Source of the DNA: JAPPLB01 sp965204095
Lineage (GTDB): Bacteria > Acidobacteriota > Terriglobia > Bryobacterales > UBA6623
DNA length: 64,000 nucleotides
Assembly (NCBI GenBank): GCA_965204095.1
Contig: OZ241991.1
Span: 5,022,001-5,086,000 of the forward strand
Direction of reading: 5' to 3'
Shown here: positions 28,094 through 36,423 of the stretch, piece by piece
How the letters are laid out: each line of letters opens with the position of its first letter
Position numbering within the stretch: position 1 is the first letter of the stretch
The notes under the pieces: generated by a model
Databases searched by the model: none
What the model was told of the DNA's origin: nothing
What the model saw: the letters and a program-made list of their open reading frames with translations, nothing else
Program-made: the position numbers and the translations under genes

Positions 28094-28345
28094 CTACTCC
28101 AGGATCTCCAGCGTGTACCGCTTTCTTACCTTCATGCCGGCGGCGCCGAGCAACGCTCGAATCGACTTCGCCGTCCGTCCTTTCTTCCCGATAACCTTCC
28201 CCAAGTCGGACGGGTCCACTTGCAACTCAAGCACGCGAACCTGATCTCCCGACACCGTTCGTACGGAGACCTCCTCCGGCTTGTCGACCAGAGCCTTGGC
28301 GATCAGTTCCACCAACTCGACAATCGAATCTCTGTTTGCTGCCAA
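28094..28345 (-). CDS. khpA: KH-domain RNA-binding protein (KhpA type)
   Basis: The product has 83 residues with a TTG start at 28345. I chose it over upstream ATG codons because GGGAGGAG lies 7 bases before it and the protein then has the usual KhpA length (LAANRDSIVELVELIAKALV onward). The single KH domain carries the GxxG loop in LGKVIGKKGRTAKSIRALL. KhpA proteins bind RNA as dimers or with KhpB and influence envelope growth. It stands between rpsP and rimM, its typical position. Confidence 0.92.
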   Translation of the reverse strand: MAANRDSIVELVELIAKALVDKPEEVSVRTVSGDQVRVLELQVDPSDLGKVIGKKGRTAKSIRALLGAAGMKVRKRYTLEILE

Positions 28346-28481
28346 TCTCGGTCTCCTCCCTCGAACGTTCGAGAGGACGGGCAATCCAACGATCGCAATA
28401 CGCGGTTCTATGCAGAGAAAGCAGGAAGGGCTCGTGAAGCGTCGCCTCAAGCTACCCTAGGATCGATTATATCCCAAAGAA

Positions 28482-28868
28482 TCAACTACCTGCGGGCGGC
28501 TCCGAGTCCTCGGCGGCGGGCGTTTCCAGGGCCTTGGACGGTTCTGAAGCCGCTGCTTCCGCGGTAACCGCTTCCGCTTTCCCAGCGTCAGCCGGGGTGC
28601 TCGCGCCCGCTGCAGGCTTCCAAGTCGGACCGCCTTTCTCTTTGTAGGCGATCAATCGACGGACCGTCACCGATGCCTGAGCGCCCTGGTTCAGCCAGTG
28701 GTTGATCCTCTCGCTTTCCAGCGACAGCTCGATCGGATCTCGAGTCGGGTTGTAGTGCCCCACAATCTCGATGCTCTTGCCGTCGCGCGCATTGCGCTTG
28801 TTGATCACGACCACACGATACGACGGTTTCTTCTTGGCGCCCGTTCGCGCTAAGCGAATAGCCAACAT
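28482..28868 (-). CDS. rpsP: 30S ribosomal protein S16 with Ala/Glu-rich tail
   Basis: The protein has 128 residues. The first 80 are ordinary S16: LAIRLARTGAKKKPSYRVVV, IEIVGHYNPTRDPIEL and VTVRRLIAYKE. The remaining roughly 45 residues form a low-complexity Ala/Glu/Pro/Ser tail, probably disordered and exposed on the ribosome surface. It begins 40 bases after ffh and is followed by khpA after a 136-base gap. Confidence 0.95.
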   Translation of the reverse strand: MLAIRLARTGAKKKPSYRVVVINKRNARDGKSIEIVGHYNPTRDPIELSLESERINHWLNQGAQASVTVRRLIAYKEKGGPTWKPAAGASTPADAGKAEAVTAEAAASEPSKALETPAAEDSEPPAGS

Positions 28869-28908
28869 AAGTCTCTCCTCGTTCGGAAAGCTGAACCGGG
28901 GCAGGATG

Positions 28909-30276
28909 CTACCGGAGCAGCGCCTCCAGGTTCATCTGTCTCCGGCCCCCAAGCCGGCGTCTACGTTTCTTGCTTCCCCCAGTGCTGCCCGTCAGCGACC
29001 GCATCATCTTGCGCGCCTGCCGGTATTGACGGAGAAGTTGATTCACCGCTTGCACCGATGTGCCGCTGCCCTTGGCGATGCGGCGGCGGCGGCTGCCATT
29101 GATGATCTCGTGGTTGCGGCGCTCCTTCGGAGTCATCGAGCAGAGGATCGCCTCCAGGCGATTGATCTCTTTCGGGTCGATATCAGCGTTCTTGAGCTGT
29201 TTCAGAGGACCCATTTGCGGCAGCATTCCAAGAATCGACTCCAGCGGACCGAGTTTCTTGAACTGCCGCAACTGATCCCGAAAATCCTCGAGGGTGAACT
29301 CGTTCTGCAGCATCTTCCGCTGCATCTCGAGAGCATCCTTTTGTTCAATCGACTCTTCGACCTTCTCGATCAACGAAAGCATGTCGCCCATGCCGAGAAT
29401 CCGCGAGACGACACGGTCGGGATGGAACGGCTCGAAGGCGTCCGACTTCTCGCCCGTTCCGATGAACTTCAGCGGACAGCCCGTGACATGGCGAATCGAC
29501 AAGGCGGCGCCGCCGCGGGCATCACCGTCCATCTTCGTCAAGATCACGCCGCTCAGCTCCAACCGCTCATGGAACCTGGCCGCTGATTTCACCGCGTCCT
29601 GCCCGGTCATGGCATCCGCGACGAACAGCACCTCTGTCGGCTTCAGCTTGTCGCGGAGCTGCTCCAACTCGACCATCAACTCGTCGTCGATGTGCAGCCG
29701 GCCCGCCGTATCCACCAACACGACGTCGCAGCCCGACTGCGCCGCCTCGACCCGCGCCGCCGCGGCCAACTCCAGGGGCCTGTCGTTATCCCCACCCGTA
29801 TAGACCGGCTGGTTGATCTGTCCGGCCACGACACGCAACTGCTCGCGTGCAGCCGGACGGTAGACGTCCACGGAAACCAGCAATGGCCGATGACCATTTT
29901 TGGAAAGCCATTTCGCCAACTTGCCGGTCGTCGTCGTCTTGCCCGATCCCTGCAGGCCGACGATCATAAAAACCGAAGGCGGGTCGTTCGAATACTTGAG
30001 CCGCCTCTCTTCGGCGCCCAGCAGCGTGATCAACTCGTCGCGCAGGATCTTGATGACCTGCTCGGTCGGCGACAGCGCCGTAAGCACTTCCCGGCCCAAC
30101 GCCTTCTGCCTGATGCGCTCGATCAACTGCTTGACAACCCTGAAGTTGACGTCCGCTTCCAGCAGAGCCATGCGGATCTCCCGCAGGGCGTCCTGGATAT
30201 TCTTCTCCGTCAGCTTCCCCTCCCCTCGGAGGTTCTTGAAGACGCGCTGAAGCTTATCCTGAAGGTTGTCGAACAT
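28909..30276 (-). CDS. ffh: Signal recognition particle protein Ffh
   Basis: The 455-residue GTPase of the signal recognition particle binds signal sequences of nascent membrane proteins and 4.5S RNA. The layout is an N domain; a G domain with GLQGSGKTTTTGKLA, DVYRPAAREQL, DTAGRL and TKMDGDARGG; then a methionine-rich M domain ending in the RNA-binding part (RRRIAKGSGTSVQAVNQLL, followed by QARKMMRS). The C-terminus is basic. It is the first gene of the translation operon and has a good promoter upstream. Confidence 0.97.
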   Translation of the reverse strand: MFDNLQDKLQRVFKNLRGEGKLTEKNIQDALREIRMALLEADVNFRVVKQLIERIRQKALGREVLTALSPTEQVIKILRDELITLLGAEERRLKYSNDPPSVFMIVGLQGSGKTTTTGKLAKWLSKNGHRPLLVSVDVYRPAAREQLRVVAGQINQPVYTGGDNDRPLELAAAARVEAAQSGCDVVLVDTAGRLHIDDELMVELEQLRDKLKPTEVLFVADAMTGQDAVKSAARFHERLELSGVILTKMDGDARGGAALSIRHVTGCPLKFIGTGEKSDAFEPFHPDRVVSRILGMGDMLSLIEKVEESIEQKDALEMQRKMLQNEFTLEDFRDQLRQFKKLGPLESILGMLPQMGPLKQLKNADIDPKEINRLEAILCSMTPKERRNHEIINGSRRRRIAKGSGTSVQAVNQLLRQYRQARKMMRSLTGSTGGSKKRRRRLGGRRQMNLEALLR

Positions 30277-30343
30277 CGAGGTTTCCCCCCGCGGCGCGGG
30301 GGCTCAGGAGGGGCGGACACGACACTCCCGTGCCCTTCCCGCT

Positions 30344-30373
30344 ATTGTACGGCCTGGTTCGAAAACCAGTCAA
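30344..30373 (-). promoter_or_regulatory. Sigma-70-type promoter of the ffh operon
   Basis: Read on the minus strand, TTGACT (30373-30368) and TACAAT (30349-30344) are separated by 18 bases. The leader of about 65 bases before the ffh start contains a strong GC hairpin (CCCCCGCGCCGCGGGGG, near 30286-30302). A small dyad GGTTTTCGAACC fills part of the spacer. Confidence 0.72.
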
Positions 30374-30452
30374 ACACGTCCTGTAAAGCCGAATCCGACC
30401 ACAGGGACGTGGTCCGCCACACGGCACCCCAGGCCAAATTGACTCGGCGCTA

Positions 30453-30620
30453 GCCTGCCTTTTTCACCACCCGACGGCCGAAGAATGCGACAAAAAGGCC
30501 GTGATTCGTGTTTCGTGACTCGTGATTCGTGAAAAACCTTAAAAAACCATTTTGCCGTCGCCAAGCGGCTTGCGCCTCGTCCTGGCGGTCCTCTCACACA
30601 CTTCGCCTCGACATGCGGAC
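30453..30620 (+). repeat. Family-1 palindromic repeat, copy E
   Basis: The left end GCCTGCCTTTTTCACCAC is preceded by TA (30451-30452). The decayed right end CCTCGACATGCGGAC is followed by TA (30621-30622). The interior shares with copy C the tandem CGTGATTCGTG-type units and the block AAACCATTTTGCCGTCGCCA. It lies between the ffh promoter and the end of the double-Cache gene. Confidence 0.82.
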
Positions 30621-30688
30621 TAGCCGAGGAGTCGGCCGGCAACAGCCTCCAGCCACAACTTGCGACAACACAGTCCGGACGCCGCCTC

Positions 30689-31816
30689 TCAGCCGGCGGC
30701 GCCCTTGATGGTCGCGCCCATCTCCTCCTCGACTTCCTCGATCTCACTCGGTTGGTGCAACGCAAAGTACACGATCAAGAACACCACGCACGCCAGCGAC
30801 AGCAGCGCGATCCCCATGATCAGCACCGTCGCCATCGAGATCGCCCCCAGCGCCCCCGGCCCTTCCTCCACCGCCACCACCATCCAGTCCAGCTTCGGAT
30901 ACTGCTCCTCCAATCCCAACTCCGCAAACGCCAGCCGCGCGCGCCGCCCCCCCGGAAACGTCGCATCGAACGACCCCGACGTGCGGCCCTCGTAATTGCC
31001 CCGCGCGTCCACCACCGCATCCACCTCCGCCGACCGCTCCTCGTCCGCCAGCGTCAAGCCGTCCGTCCCGAAGATCACCGCCCCGTCCTTCTTCGCCAGA
31101 TACACCTTGCCGCCCACCCCCAGATCCGCACGGTGCAACGCCGGCAACAGCGACCCCACCTGCACCAGCGCATCCAGCGTCCCCATGATCTGGTTGGTCT
31201 CCCGCACCACCGGCACCCCTACCCCGATGTAGTAGTTCTTCGTCGCCTCGTCGTACAGCACGTCCGTCAGGCTCACCACCCCGCGGCCGTAAAAGTAGAT
31301 GTCCTGCCAGTACTCCTCGTCGGCCTGGTAGTAGTCCAGCGTCTTGTGCGTCGCCGCCACCGTCGCCCCTTCCAGATCCGTCACCGTGATGCGCAGAAAA
31401 CTCGGGTCCACCGTCAGCTTGCGCCGCAGCGCCTCAGAGCCCGGGTTCGACATCGTCTGCTCCACCAGCGCCTCGCCCTGCGGCGTCACCCAGGTCTGGT
31501 CCTTCGCCAGCAAACGCTCCCGGATCAGTTCCTGCCGCACCCGGAAATATTGCCGGTTCGAGTTGCGAACCACCTCCAGCACGGCCGCGTCCGAGGCCAT
31601 CAGCGCGGCTTCCACCACCTTCGCCTCGATCTGCTGTTCGATGCTGCCGGCGGCCGCCTGGGCGACCGTTTCCAGGTGGCGGCCGGCCGCTGATGCGGTC
31701 GTCTCGCCGGCCCGCGTGGCGGCGTAGAGAGCCGCCAGACTGATCGGAACGACGGTCAGCAGCAAGGCGATGACGAGCTTGCGGCCGGTTATGTGGAACA
31801 CCAGAGGTTTAGGCAT
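30689..31816 (-). CDS. Double-Cache sensor protein without output domain
   Basis: The product has 375 residues. One membrane helix lies near the N-terminus (KLVIALLLTVVPISLAALYA) and one near the C-terminus (VLIMGIALLSLACVVFLIVYF), with about 300 residues between them facing outward. That part is a double-Cache domain: a long helix (TASAAGRHLETVAQAAAGSI), then VTDLEGATVAATHKT, YWQDIYFYGRGVVSLTDVLY, YYIGVGVPVVRETNQIMGTL and KKDGAVIFGTDG. After the second helix only about 25 acidic residues remain, so no kinase, cyclase or chemotaxis domain is attached. It probably passes its signal to a separate protein; no candidate lies next to it. Confidence 0.87.
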   Translation of the reverse strand: MPKPLVFHITGRKLVIALLLTVVPISLAALYAATRAGETTASAAGRHLETVAQAAAGSIEQQIEAKVVEAALMASDAAVLEVVRNSNRQYFRVRQELIRERLLAKDQTWVTPQGEALVEQTMSNPGSEALRRKLTVDPSFLRITVTDLEGATVAATHKTLDYYQADEEYWQDIYFYGRGVVSLTDVLYDEATKNYYIGVGVPVVRETNQIMGTLDALVQVGSLLPALHRADLGVGGKVYLAKKDGAVIFGTDGLTLADEERSAEVDAVVDARGNYEGRTSGSFDATFPGGRRARLAFAELGLEEQYPKLDWMVVAVEEGPGALGAISMATVLIMGIALLSLACVVFLIVYFALHQPSEIEEVEEEMGATIKGAAG

Positions 31817-32049
31817 GAAGCGGATTTCCCTCCCTGCCTCGGGCCGGCATGCGGGGGGCTCGACGGAGCCTCCCGAACCGGCCTTTCGACGGTGTCAGTG
31901 TAATCGCTCGGCGGACCCCGAGGCAACCTACAGACCGCCCCAGGCAGTCACCCTGCCAAGATCCAGGGCCTGATGGTTTTTTGCGACCGGGTGGCCTCTT
32001 GCCATCGTCCCCGAGCAACGCGGCTATCGAATGCAAACCCGGCCTACCA

Positions 32050-32331
32050 GCCTGTATTTCTCACCACCCGACGGTCGAAGCACACAATAAAAGGCCGTGT
32101 TTCGTGACTCGTGTCTCGTGATTCGTGAAAACCATGGGCAGAGGACTGGTTCGCTCCAGAAGAAATGTCTGACTGCCGGTGAACCAGAAAGGCCGTGTTT
32201 CGTGACTCGAGGAGTGAAGGAGGCGATTTAGCAACTACGCCTGCGCGCGCCTTTTTCCTCCGCCCGGCTCGCGCCTCGTCCTGACGTCCCTCTTGCGCGC
32301 TTCGCCTCGCCACGTGGTGAGATTTGCAGGC
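32050..32331 (+). repeat. Family-1 palindromic repeat, copy F (long subtype)
   Basis: The ends are GCCTGTATTTCTCACCAC (32050-32067) and GTGGTGAGATTTGCAGGC (about 32314-32331). At 282 bp it is the longest copy. It carries CGTGACTCGTGTCTCGTGATTCG units plus an insert around GCTCCAGAAGAAATGTCTGAC that is shared with copy G. A family-2 segment begins two bases after its right end. Confidence 0.86.
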
Positions 32332-32333
32332 GA

Positions 32334-32441
32334 AACTGCGTTGCTCCCCGGTCACATATGACCAATACGCTCCCTCGTCACGCCTTGTCAGCCGGGCGCC
32401 TCTCCGCTCTCGGCGCTAAGCGGGGTTTTGCCACGGACTGT
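32334..32441 (+). repeat. Family-2 repeat, copy 1 (left end missing)
   Basis: The sequence from AACTGCGTTGCTCC to CCACGGACTGT matches 41867-41973 closely. It contains the palindrome GGTCACATATGACC and ends GCGGGGTTTTGCCACGGACT. The following TA (32442-32443) is part of the stop codon of the PSD1 gene on the opposite strand. The left inverted repeat seen in copy 2 is absent, probably lost where copy F joins. Confidence 0.75.
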
Positions 32442-34825
32442 TAAAGGAGGTAGATGAACTCATTGGTGCTCAGGAGCGCCTGAGTGTATTCCGGCCATGG
32501 GAAGTAGCCCAGGGCGGCTTCACGGGATTGGAGGAAGGTGATGGCCTGACCGAGTTCCTGGGCCGTGGGGTTGCGGAGCAGAGTGTGTTGGTAAATGGCC
32601 CGGATTTTCTCCCGGGCGTTTTTGATGTGGTAGACGCGTTGGGCGAGGCTTTTAGCCTGGTAGTTGAACCATGCGCTGTTCAGGACAAAAAGCTGCTGCA
32701 GCGGCGTAGTCGTGATTTGGCGCTGCGGGGTGTGCTGGGTGGCGTCGGGGTAGTCGTAGAGCTGGAAGATGGCGTGGGGGCGTCCACGGCTGATCTCGGA
32801 ATAGACCGTGCGGCGGGCTTCGCATTCGGTGTCGACGGGTTCGGACGGACCGCCCATGGCGAGGTTCAGCTCGCCGGAAACTTGCAAAACCGCGTCCCGC
32901 CAGGATTCGATGTCGAGGCGACGCGGGGCATAACGCCAGAGCCAGCGGTTGGCGGGGTCGGCTTTAGCGGCGGTTTCGATCTGGCGGCTCGCCTGGCGAT
33001 AGGCAGCCGAGAGCATGATCTCGCGGTGGAGCCACTTGAGCGACCATCCGTTTTGAACGAAGCGCGCGGCGAGGTCGTCGAGAAGCACGGGGTGGGTAGG
33101 CCGCTGCCCCTGAGCGCCGAAGTCGGACGGCGTGCTGACGAGGTGCTGGCCGAAATGCCATCCCCAGACGCGGTTGACCCAGACGCGAGCGGTGAGCGGC
33201 GCGGCGTCGTTGACGATCTTGTCGGCGAGTTCCAGACGGCCCGAACCTTGGCGGAAGGGCTCGGGGGCGCCCTTCGACAACACTGTCAAAAAACGGCGCG
33301 GAACGATGTCGCCGGTGTTGGCGACGTTGCCGCGAATAAAGACGGGCAGGTCGCGCGGTTGGCCGGGACGCAAGTCGATCCAAGTGACCGTGGGCGTCGA
33401 ACCGTCGATCCAAACGCCGCAGTCGACGACCGCGTGGGTAAGCGGAGTCGCGTCATTGGCAAGCTCGGTTTCCAGTTTTTCGACCTCTTCCGTCATCGCC
33501 CTGACTCTTGGATGGAGTTCGGGAGCGATCGTGTCGAGTTCCTTGAGGTTGCCCACCATCCCCTTGATGCGGTAGAGGCGATCGTGATCCCAAACGAGCT
33601 TGTCGGCTTCGGCGGGGTCCATGGCGACGATGGGGCGCTTGACGAGCCAGATGCTGGCGAAGACGCCGGCGAGGGCGTAGTAGTCGTTGTTGGTGATGGG
33701 GTCGAATTTGTGGTCGTGGCAGCGTGCGCAGGCCACCGTGAGTCCCATCAGGCCACGTGAGACGGCATCGACGCGCTCATCCCAATCGTCGGAAGCAAGA
33801 GTCTCGATGACATCGCGGGAGAGGCGCGGGTCCTTGTGGTACATGGGCGAGTTGCCGATGTAGCCGAGCGCACGCATGTCGGCGGGCTGGAAGCCAGGCA
33901 ACAGGTCGGCGGCAAACTGCATTCGGATAAAACGGTCGTAGGGAATGTCGCGGTTGAAGGCCTCGATGACCCAGTCGCGATAGCGCCAGGCGTAGGGGTG
34001 TGGGCGGTTGGTCGATTCACTGGTGGGGTGGTCTTCGGCCCAGCGAGCGACATCGAGCCAGTGCCGTCCCCAGCGCTCGCCGTAGCGGGGCGAGTCGAGC
34101 AGGGCGTCGATGAGGCCGGCATAGGCGTCGGGCGACGGATCGGCCGCGAAGGCCTCGACCTGGGCGTAGGTGGGCGGGAGTCCAGTGAGGTCAAAAAAGG
34201 CGCGGCGAACGAGCGTGCGGGGGTCGGCGGCGGGTGAGGGTTGGAGGTCGTTCTCGTCGAGCCTGGCGAGGATAAAGCTGTCGATCTTGCGCTCGGTCCA
34301 ATCGGGGTTGGAGACCGGGGGCGCGGGGCGCTGCCTCAGGGGTTGGAAGGCCCACCATTTCCGGCCTTCTTCGATGGGAGTGCCGGGGCCGTCTTCCTTG
34401 GTTTCGCTGCTCGCGGCCTCCGCGGGCCAGGTGGTTCTGGGGTCTACCGCGCCGTCGGCGATCCATCGTCTGAAGTCGGCAATGACCTTCTCCGGGAGTT
34501 TTCCGGTTGGCGGCATCTTGAGATTGGCGTCCTTGTAGGTCAGCGCCTTGAGCAGGAGGCTGTGCTCGGGTTGACCGGCGACGACAGCGGGGCCGGATTG
34601 TCCGCCTTGGCGGAGGGCGTCGCGGGAGTCGAGGCGGAGGCCGCCCATGGGTTCGTCCAAAGCGGAGGAGTGGCAGACTTGGCAGTGCTCGACGATGACG
34701 GGGCGAATCTTGCGCTCGAAGTGATCGAGGCGGGGTGTTTGGGCGGAGACCAAGCCGACGCAAACAGCGAGCAGTGCCGGGAGAAGCAAAAGGGGGGCGC
34801 GCCGCGCCCCTACGGTCGAGATCAC
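32441..34825 (-). CDS. Secreted PSD1-type cytochrome protein (DUF1549/DUF1553)
   Basis: The product has 794 residues. I take the GTG at 34825, which overlaps the stop of the DUF1501 gene (GTGA) and gives a signal peptide (APLLLLPALLAVCVGLVSAQ). A planctomycete-type cytochrome C domain follows with one haem motif, CQVCH, in VEHCQVCHSSALDEP. DUF1549 follows (IDSFILARLDENDLQPSPAA, WGRHWLDVARWAEDH), and DUF1553/PSD1 closes the protein (LTARVWVNRVWGWHFGQHLV, LHREIMLSAAYRQAS). At under 800 residues it is a compact member without a LamG insertion. These proteins occur in Planctomycetota and Acidobacteriota next to DUF1501 genes; their reaction is unestablished, but complex-carbohydrate degradation is often proposed. 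The stop codon coincides with a family-2 repeat edge. Confidence 0.92.
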   Translation of the reverse strand: MISTVGARRAPLLLLPALLAVCVGLVSAQTPRLDHFERKIRPVIVEHCQVCHSSALDEPMGGLRLDSRDALRQGGQSGPAVVAGQPEHSLLLKALTYKDANLKMPPTGKLPEKVIADFRRWIADGAVDPRTTWPAEAASSETKEDGPGTPIEEGRKWWAFQPLRQRPAPPVSNPDWTERKIDSFILARLDENDLQPSPAADPRTLVRRAFFDLTGLPPTYAQVEAFAADPSPDAYAGLIDALLDSPRYGERWGRHWLDVARWAEDHPTSESTNRPHPYAWRYRDWVIEAFNRDIPYDRFIRMQFAADLLPGFQPADMRALGYIGNSPMYHKDPRLSRDVIETLASDDWDERVDAVSRGLMGLTVACARCHDHKFDPITNNDYYALAGVFASIWLVKRPIVAMDPAEADKLVWDHDRLYRIKGMVGNLKELDTIAPELHPRVRAMTEEVEKLETELANDATPLTHAVVDCGVWIDGSTPTVTWIDLRPGQPRDLPVFIRGNVANTGDIVPRRFLTVLSKGAPEPFRQGSGRLELADKIVNDAAPLTARVWVNRVWGWHFGQHLVSTPSDFGAQGQRPTHPVLLDDLAARFVQNGWSLKWLHREIMLSAAYRQASRQIETAAKADPANRWLWRYAPRRLDIESWRDAVLQVSGELNLAMGGPSEPVDTECEARRTVYSEISRGRPHAIFQLYDYPDATQHTPQRQITTTPLQQLFVLNSAWFNYQAKSLAQRVYHIKNAREKIRAIYQHTLLRNPTAQELGQAITFLQSREAALGYFPWPEYTQALLSTNEFIYLL

Positions 34826-36204
34826 GCCAGCAACTCCTGTAATACACGGCCGTGGACGTCGGTCAGACGGAAGTCGCGGCCGGAGTAGCGGTAGGTGAGA
34901 CGTTCGTGGTCGAAGCCGAGCTGGTTGAGGATGGTGGCATGCAGGTCGTGGATCGAGACGCGGTCCTCGACGGCTTGGAAACCGAACTCGTCGGTGGCGC
35001 CATGGGTGACGCCGCCTCGGACGCCGCCGCCGGCCATCCACATGGTAAAGCCGTAGGGGTTGTGGTCGCGTCCATCGCCGGCTTCGGAGACGGGCGTGCG
35101 GCCGAATTCGCCGCCCCAGATGATGAGGGTCTCGTCGAACAGGCCGCGGCGCTTGAGGTCTGTGATGAGCGCGGCGGCGCCCTGGTCCATGTCGGGACAG
35201 CGCTTGCGGAGTTTCTCGTTGATTTCCTTGTGGTCGTCCCAAGGCTGACCCGGGCCGTAGTAGAGGTGGACGTAGCGGACGCCGCGTTCGACGAGGCGCC
35301 GGGCGAGCAGGCAGCCATTGGCGAAGGGCGTGGAGCCGTACTCCTGACGAACGGCGGCGGGTTCCTTGCGAACGTCGAAGACATCGAGCGCCTCGAACTG
35401 CATGCGGTAGGCCGTTTCCATCGCTTGGATGCGGGCGTCGAGGAAGGCGTCGGGACCGGCAGCTTCACGGTGCCGGCGGTTGAGCGCCGTGAGCAGGTCG
35501 AGCTGCCGGCGCTGCGCGTCGGGACCGAGCTTGGCGTTCCGCAGATAGCGGATCATCTTTTCCGGGTCGGCCTGGGAGTGGTTGAAGTGAGTGCCCTGGT
35601 GTTCGGAGGGCAGGAAGCCGGAGCGCCAGAGTTTGCTGTAGCGGGGCGAGGGGCTGAGGGCGACGAAGCCGGGCAGGTTCCGGTTCTCGGTACCGAGGCC
35701 GTAGGAGACCCATGCTCCGAGCGTCGGGTGCGTCGAGGCGATGTTGCCGGAGTGGATGAGATTGCGCGCCGGCGTGTGCGTCGGGTTGAAGGTGTACATC
35801 GAGCGGATGATGCACAGGTCGTCGGCGACGGCGGCGAGTTTCGGGAGCAGTTCGCTGATTTCGGCTCCGCTTTGGCCGTGGCGATGGAACGCGAAGGGCG
35901 AGGGCAGCAAGCCGCCGGTCAGGCGCTCGGTACGCAGGTCGACCGAATCGGGGCGCTGGCCGGCGTATTGATGCAGGGCCGGCTTGGGGTCGAACATGTC
36001 GATGTGCGACGGTCCGCCGGTGAGGAAAAGGAAGATGACGTGCCTGGCTTTGGGCGCGAAGTGAGGGCCGATGGGCGCGGCGGCTGCGTCCGTGTCCGCG
36101 CCGAGCATGCCCGCAAGTCCGATGACGCCGAATCCGCCGCAGAGGGATTCGACGAAGGCGCGGCGGGTGAGAAGCGCGTAGCCGTTTTCTCGAAGCTTGT
36201 TCAT
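34822..36204 (-). CDS. DUF1501 protein with Tat signal
   Basis: The product has 460 residues. The Met at 36204 (MNKLRENGYALLTRRAFVES) is preferred; an earlier in-frame ATG lies inside the adjoining repeat. TRRAFVESL followed by a hydrophobic stretch is a twin-arginine signal, suggesting export in folded form. The DUF1501 (sulfatase-like fold) core is clear: FLFLTGGPSHIDMFDPKP, LPKLAAVADDLCIIRSM, VRYVHLYYGPGQPWDDH, IIWGGEFGRTPVSEAGDGRD, HATILNQLGFDHERLTY. It overlaps the PSD1 gene by four bases; the two are a well-known pair whose joint function is not settled. Confidence 0.93.
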   Translation of the reverse strand: MNKLRENGYALLTRRAFVESLCGGFGVIGLAGMLGADTDAAAAPIGPHFAPKARHVIFLFLTGGPSHIDMFDPKPALHQYAGQRPDSVDLRTERLTGGLLPSPFAFHRHGQSGAEISELLPKLAAVADDLCIIRSMYTFNPTHTPARNLIHSGNIASTHPTLGAWVSYGLGTENRNLPGFVALSPSPRYSKLWRSGFLPSEHQGTHFNHSQADPEKMIRYLRNAKLGPDAQRRQLDLLTALNRRHREAAGPDAFLDARIQAMETAYRMQFEALDVFDVRKEPAAVRQEYGSTPFANGCLLARRLVERGVRYVHLYYGPGQPWDDHKEINEKLRKRCPDMDQGAAALITDLKRRGLFDETLIIWGGEFGRTPVSEAGDGRDHNPYGFTMWMAGGGVRGGVTHGATDEFGFQAVEDRVSIHDLHATILNQLGFDHERLTYRYSGRDFRLTDVHGRVLQELLA

Positions 36205-36238
36205 GCTCAGGCGGCTTTCACGATTGTAGCTGGGATCA

Positions 36239-36423
36239 GCCTGCATTTCTCACCACATGACGGTCGGAGCACGAGAAGAAAAAGCCGTGTTTCGTGTTTC
36301 GTGAAAACCATTGGCGGCGGCCTCGTTCACTCCAGAGGAAATTTCTGACGGCCGATGAACCGCAAAGACCGCGTTGTGCGCGCCACGCGGCTCGCGGCTC
36401 GCCACTTGGCGAGAAGAGCAGGT
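36239..36423 (+). repeat. Family-1 palindromic repeat, copy G
   Basis: The left end is GCCTGCATTTCTCACCAC (36239-36256). The right end GGCGAGAAGAGCAGGT is followed by TA at 36424-36425, which forms part of the tyrA stop codon on the opposite strand (TAA, 36425-36423). The interior shares the CTCCAGAGGAAATTTCTGAC insert with copy F. Confidence 0.82.

Noticed and set aside
24690..32120. Short CGTGATTCGTG units as a CRISPR array
   Set aside because: Units are only about 8-11 bases, have no spacers, and occur inside the family-1 repeats; no cas genes are present.
34852..36348. 498-codon plus-strand frame opposite the DUF1501 gene
   Set aside because: It is antisense to a gene with clear family motifs and has Val/Gly/Ala-rich shadow composition.
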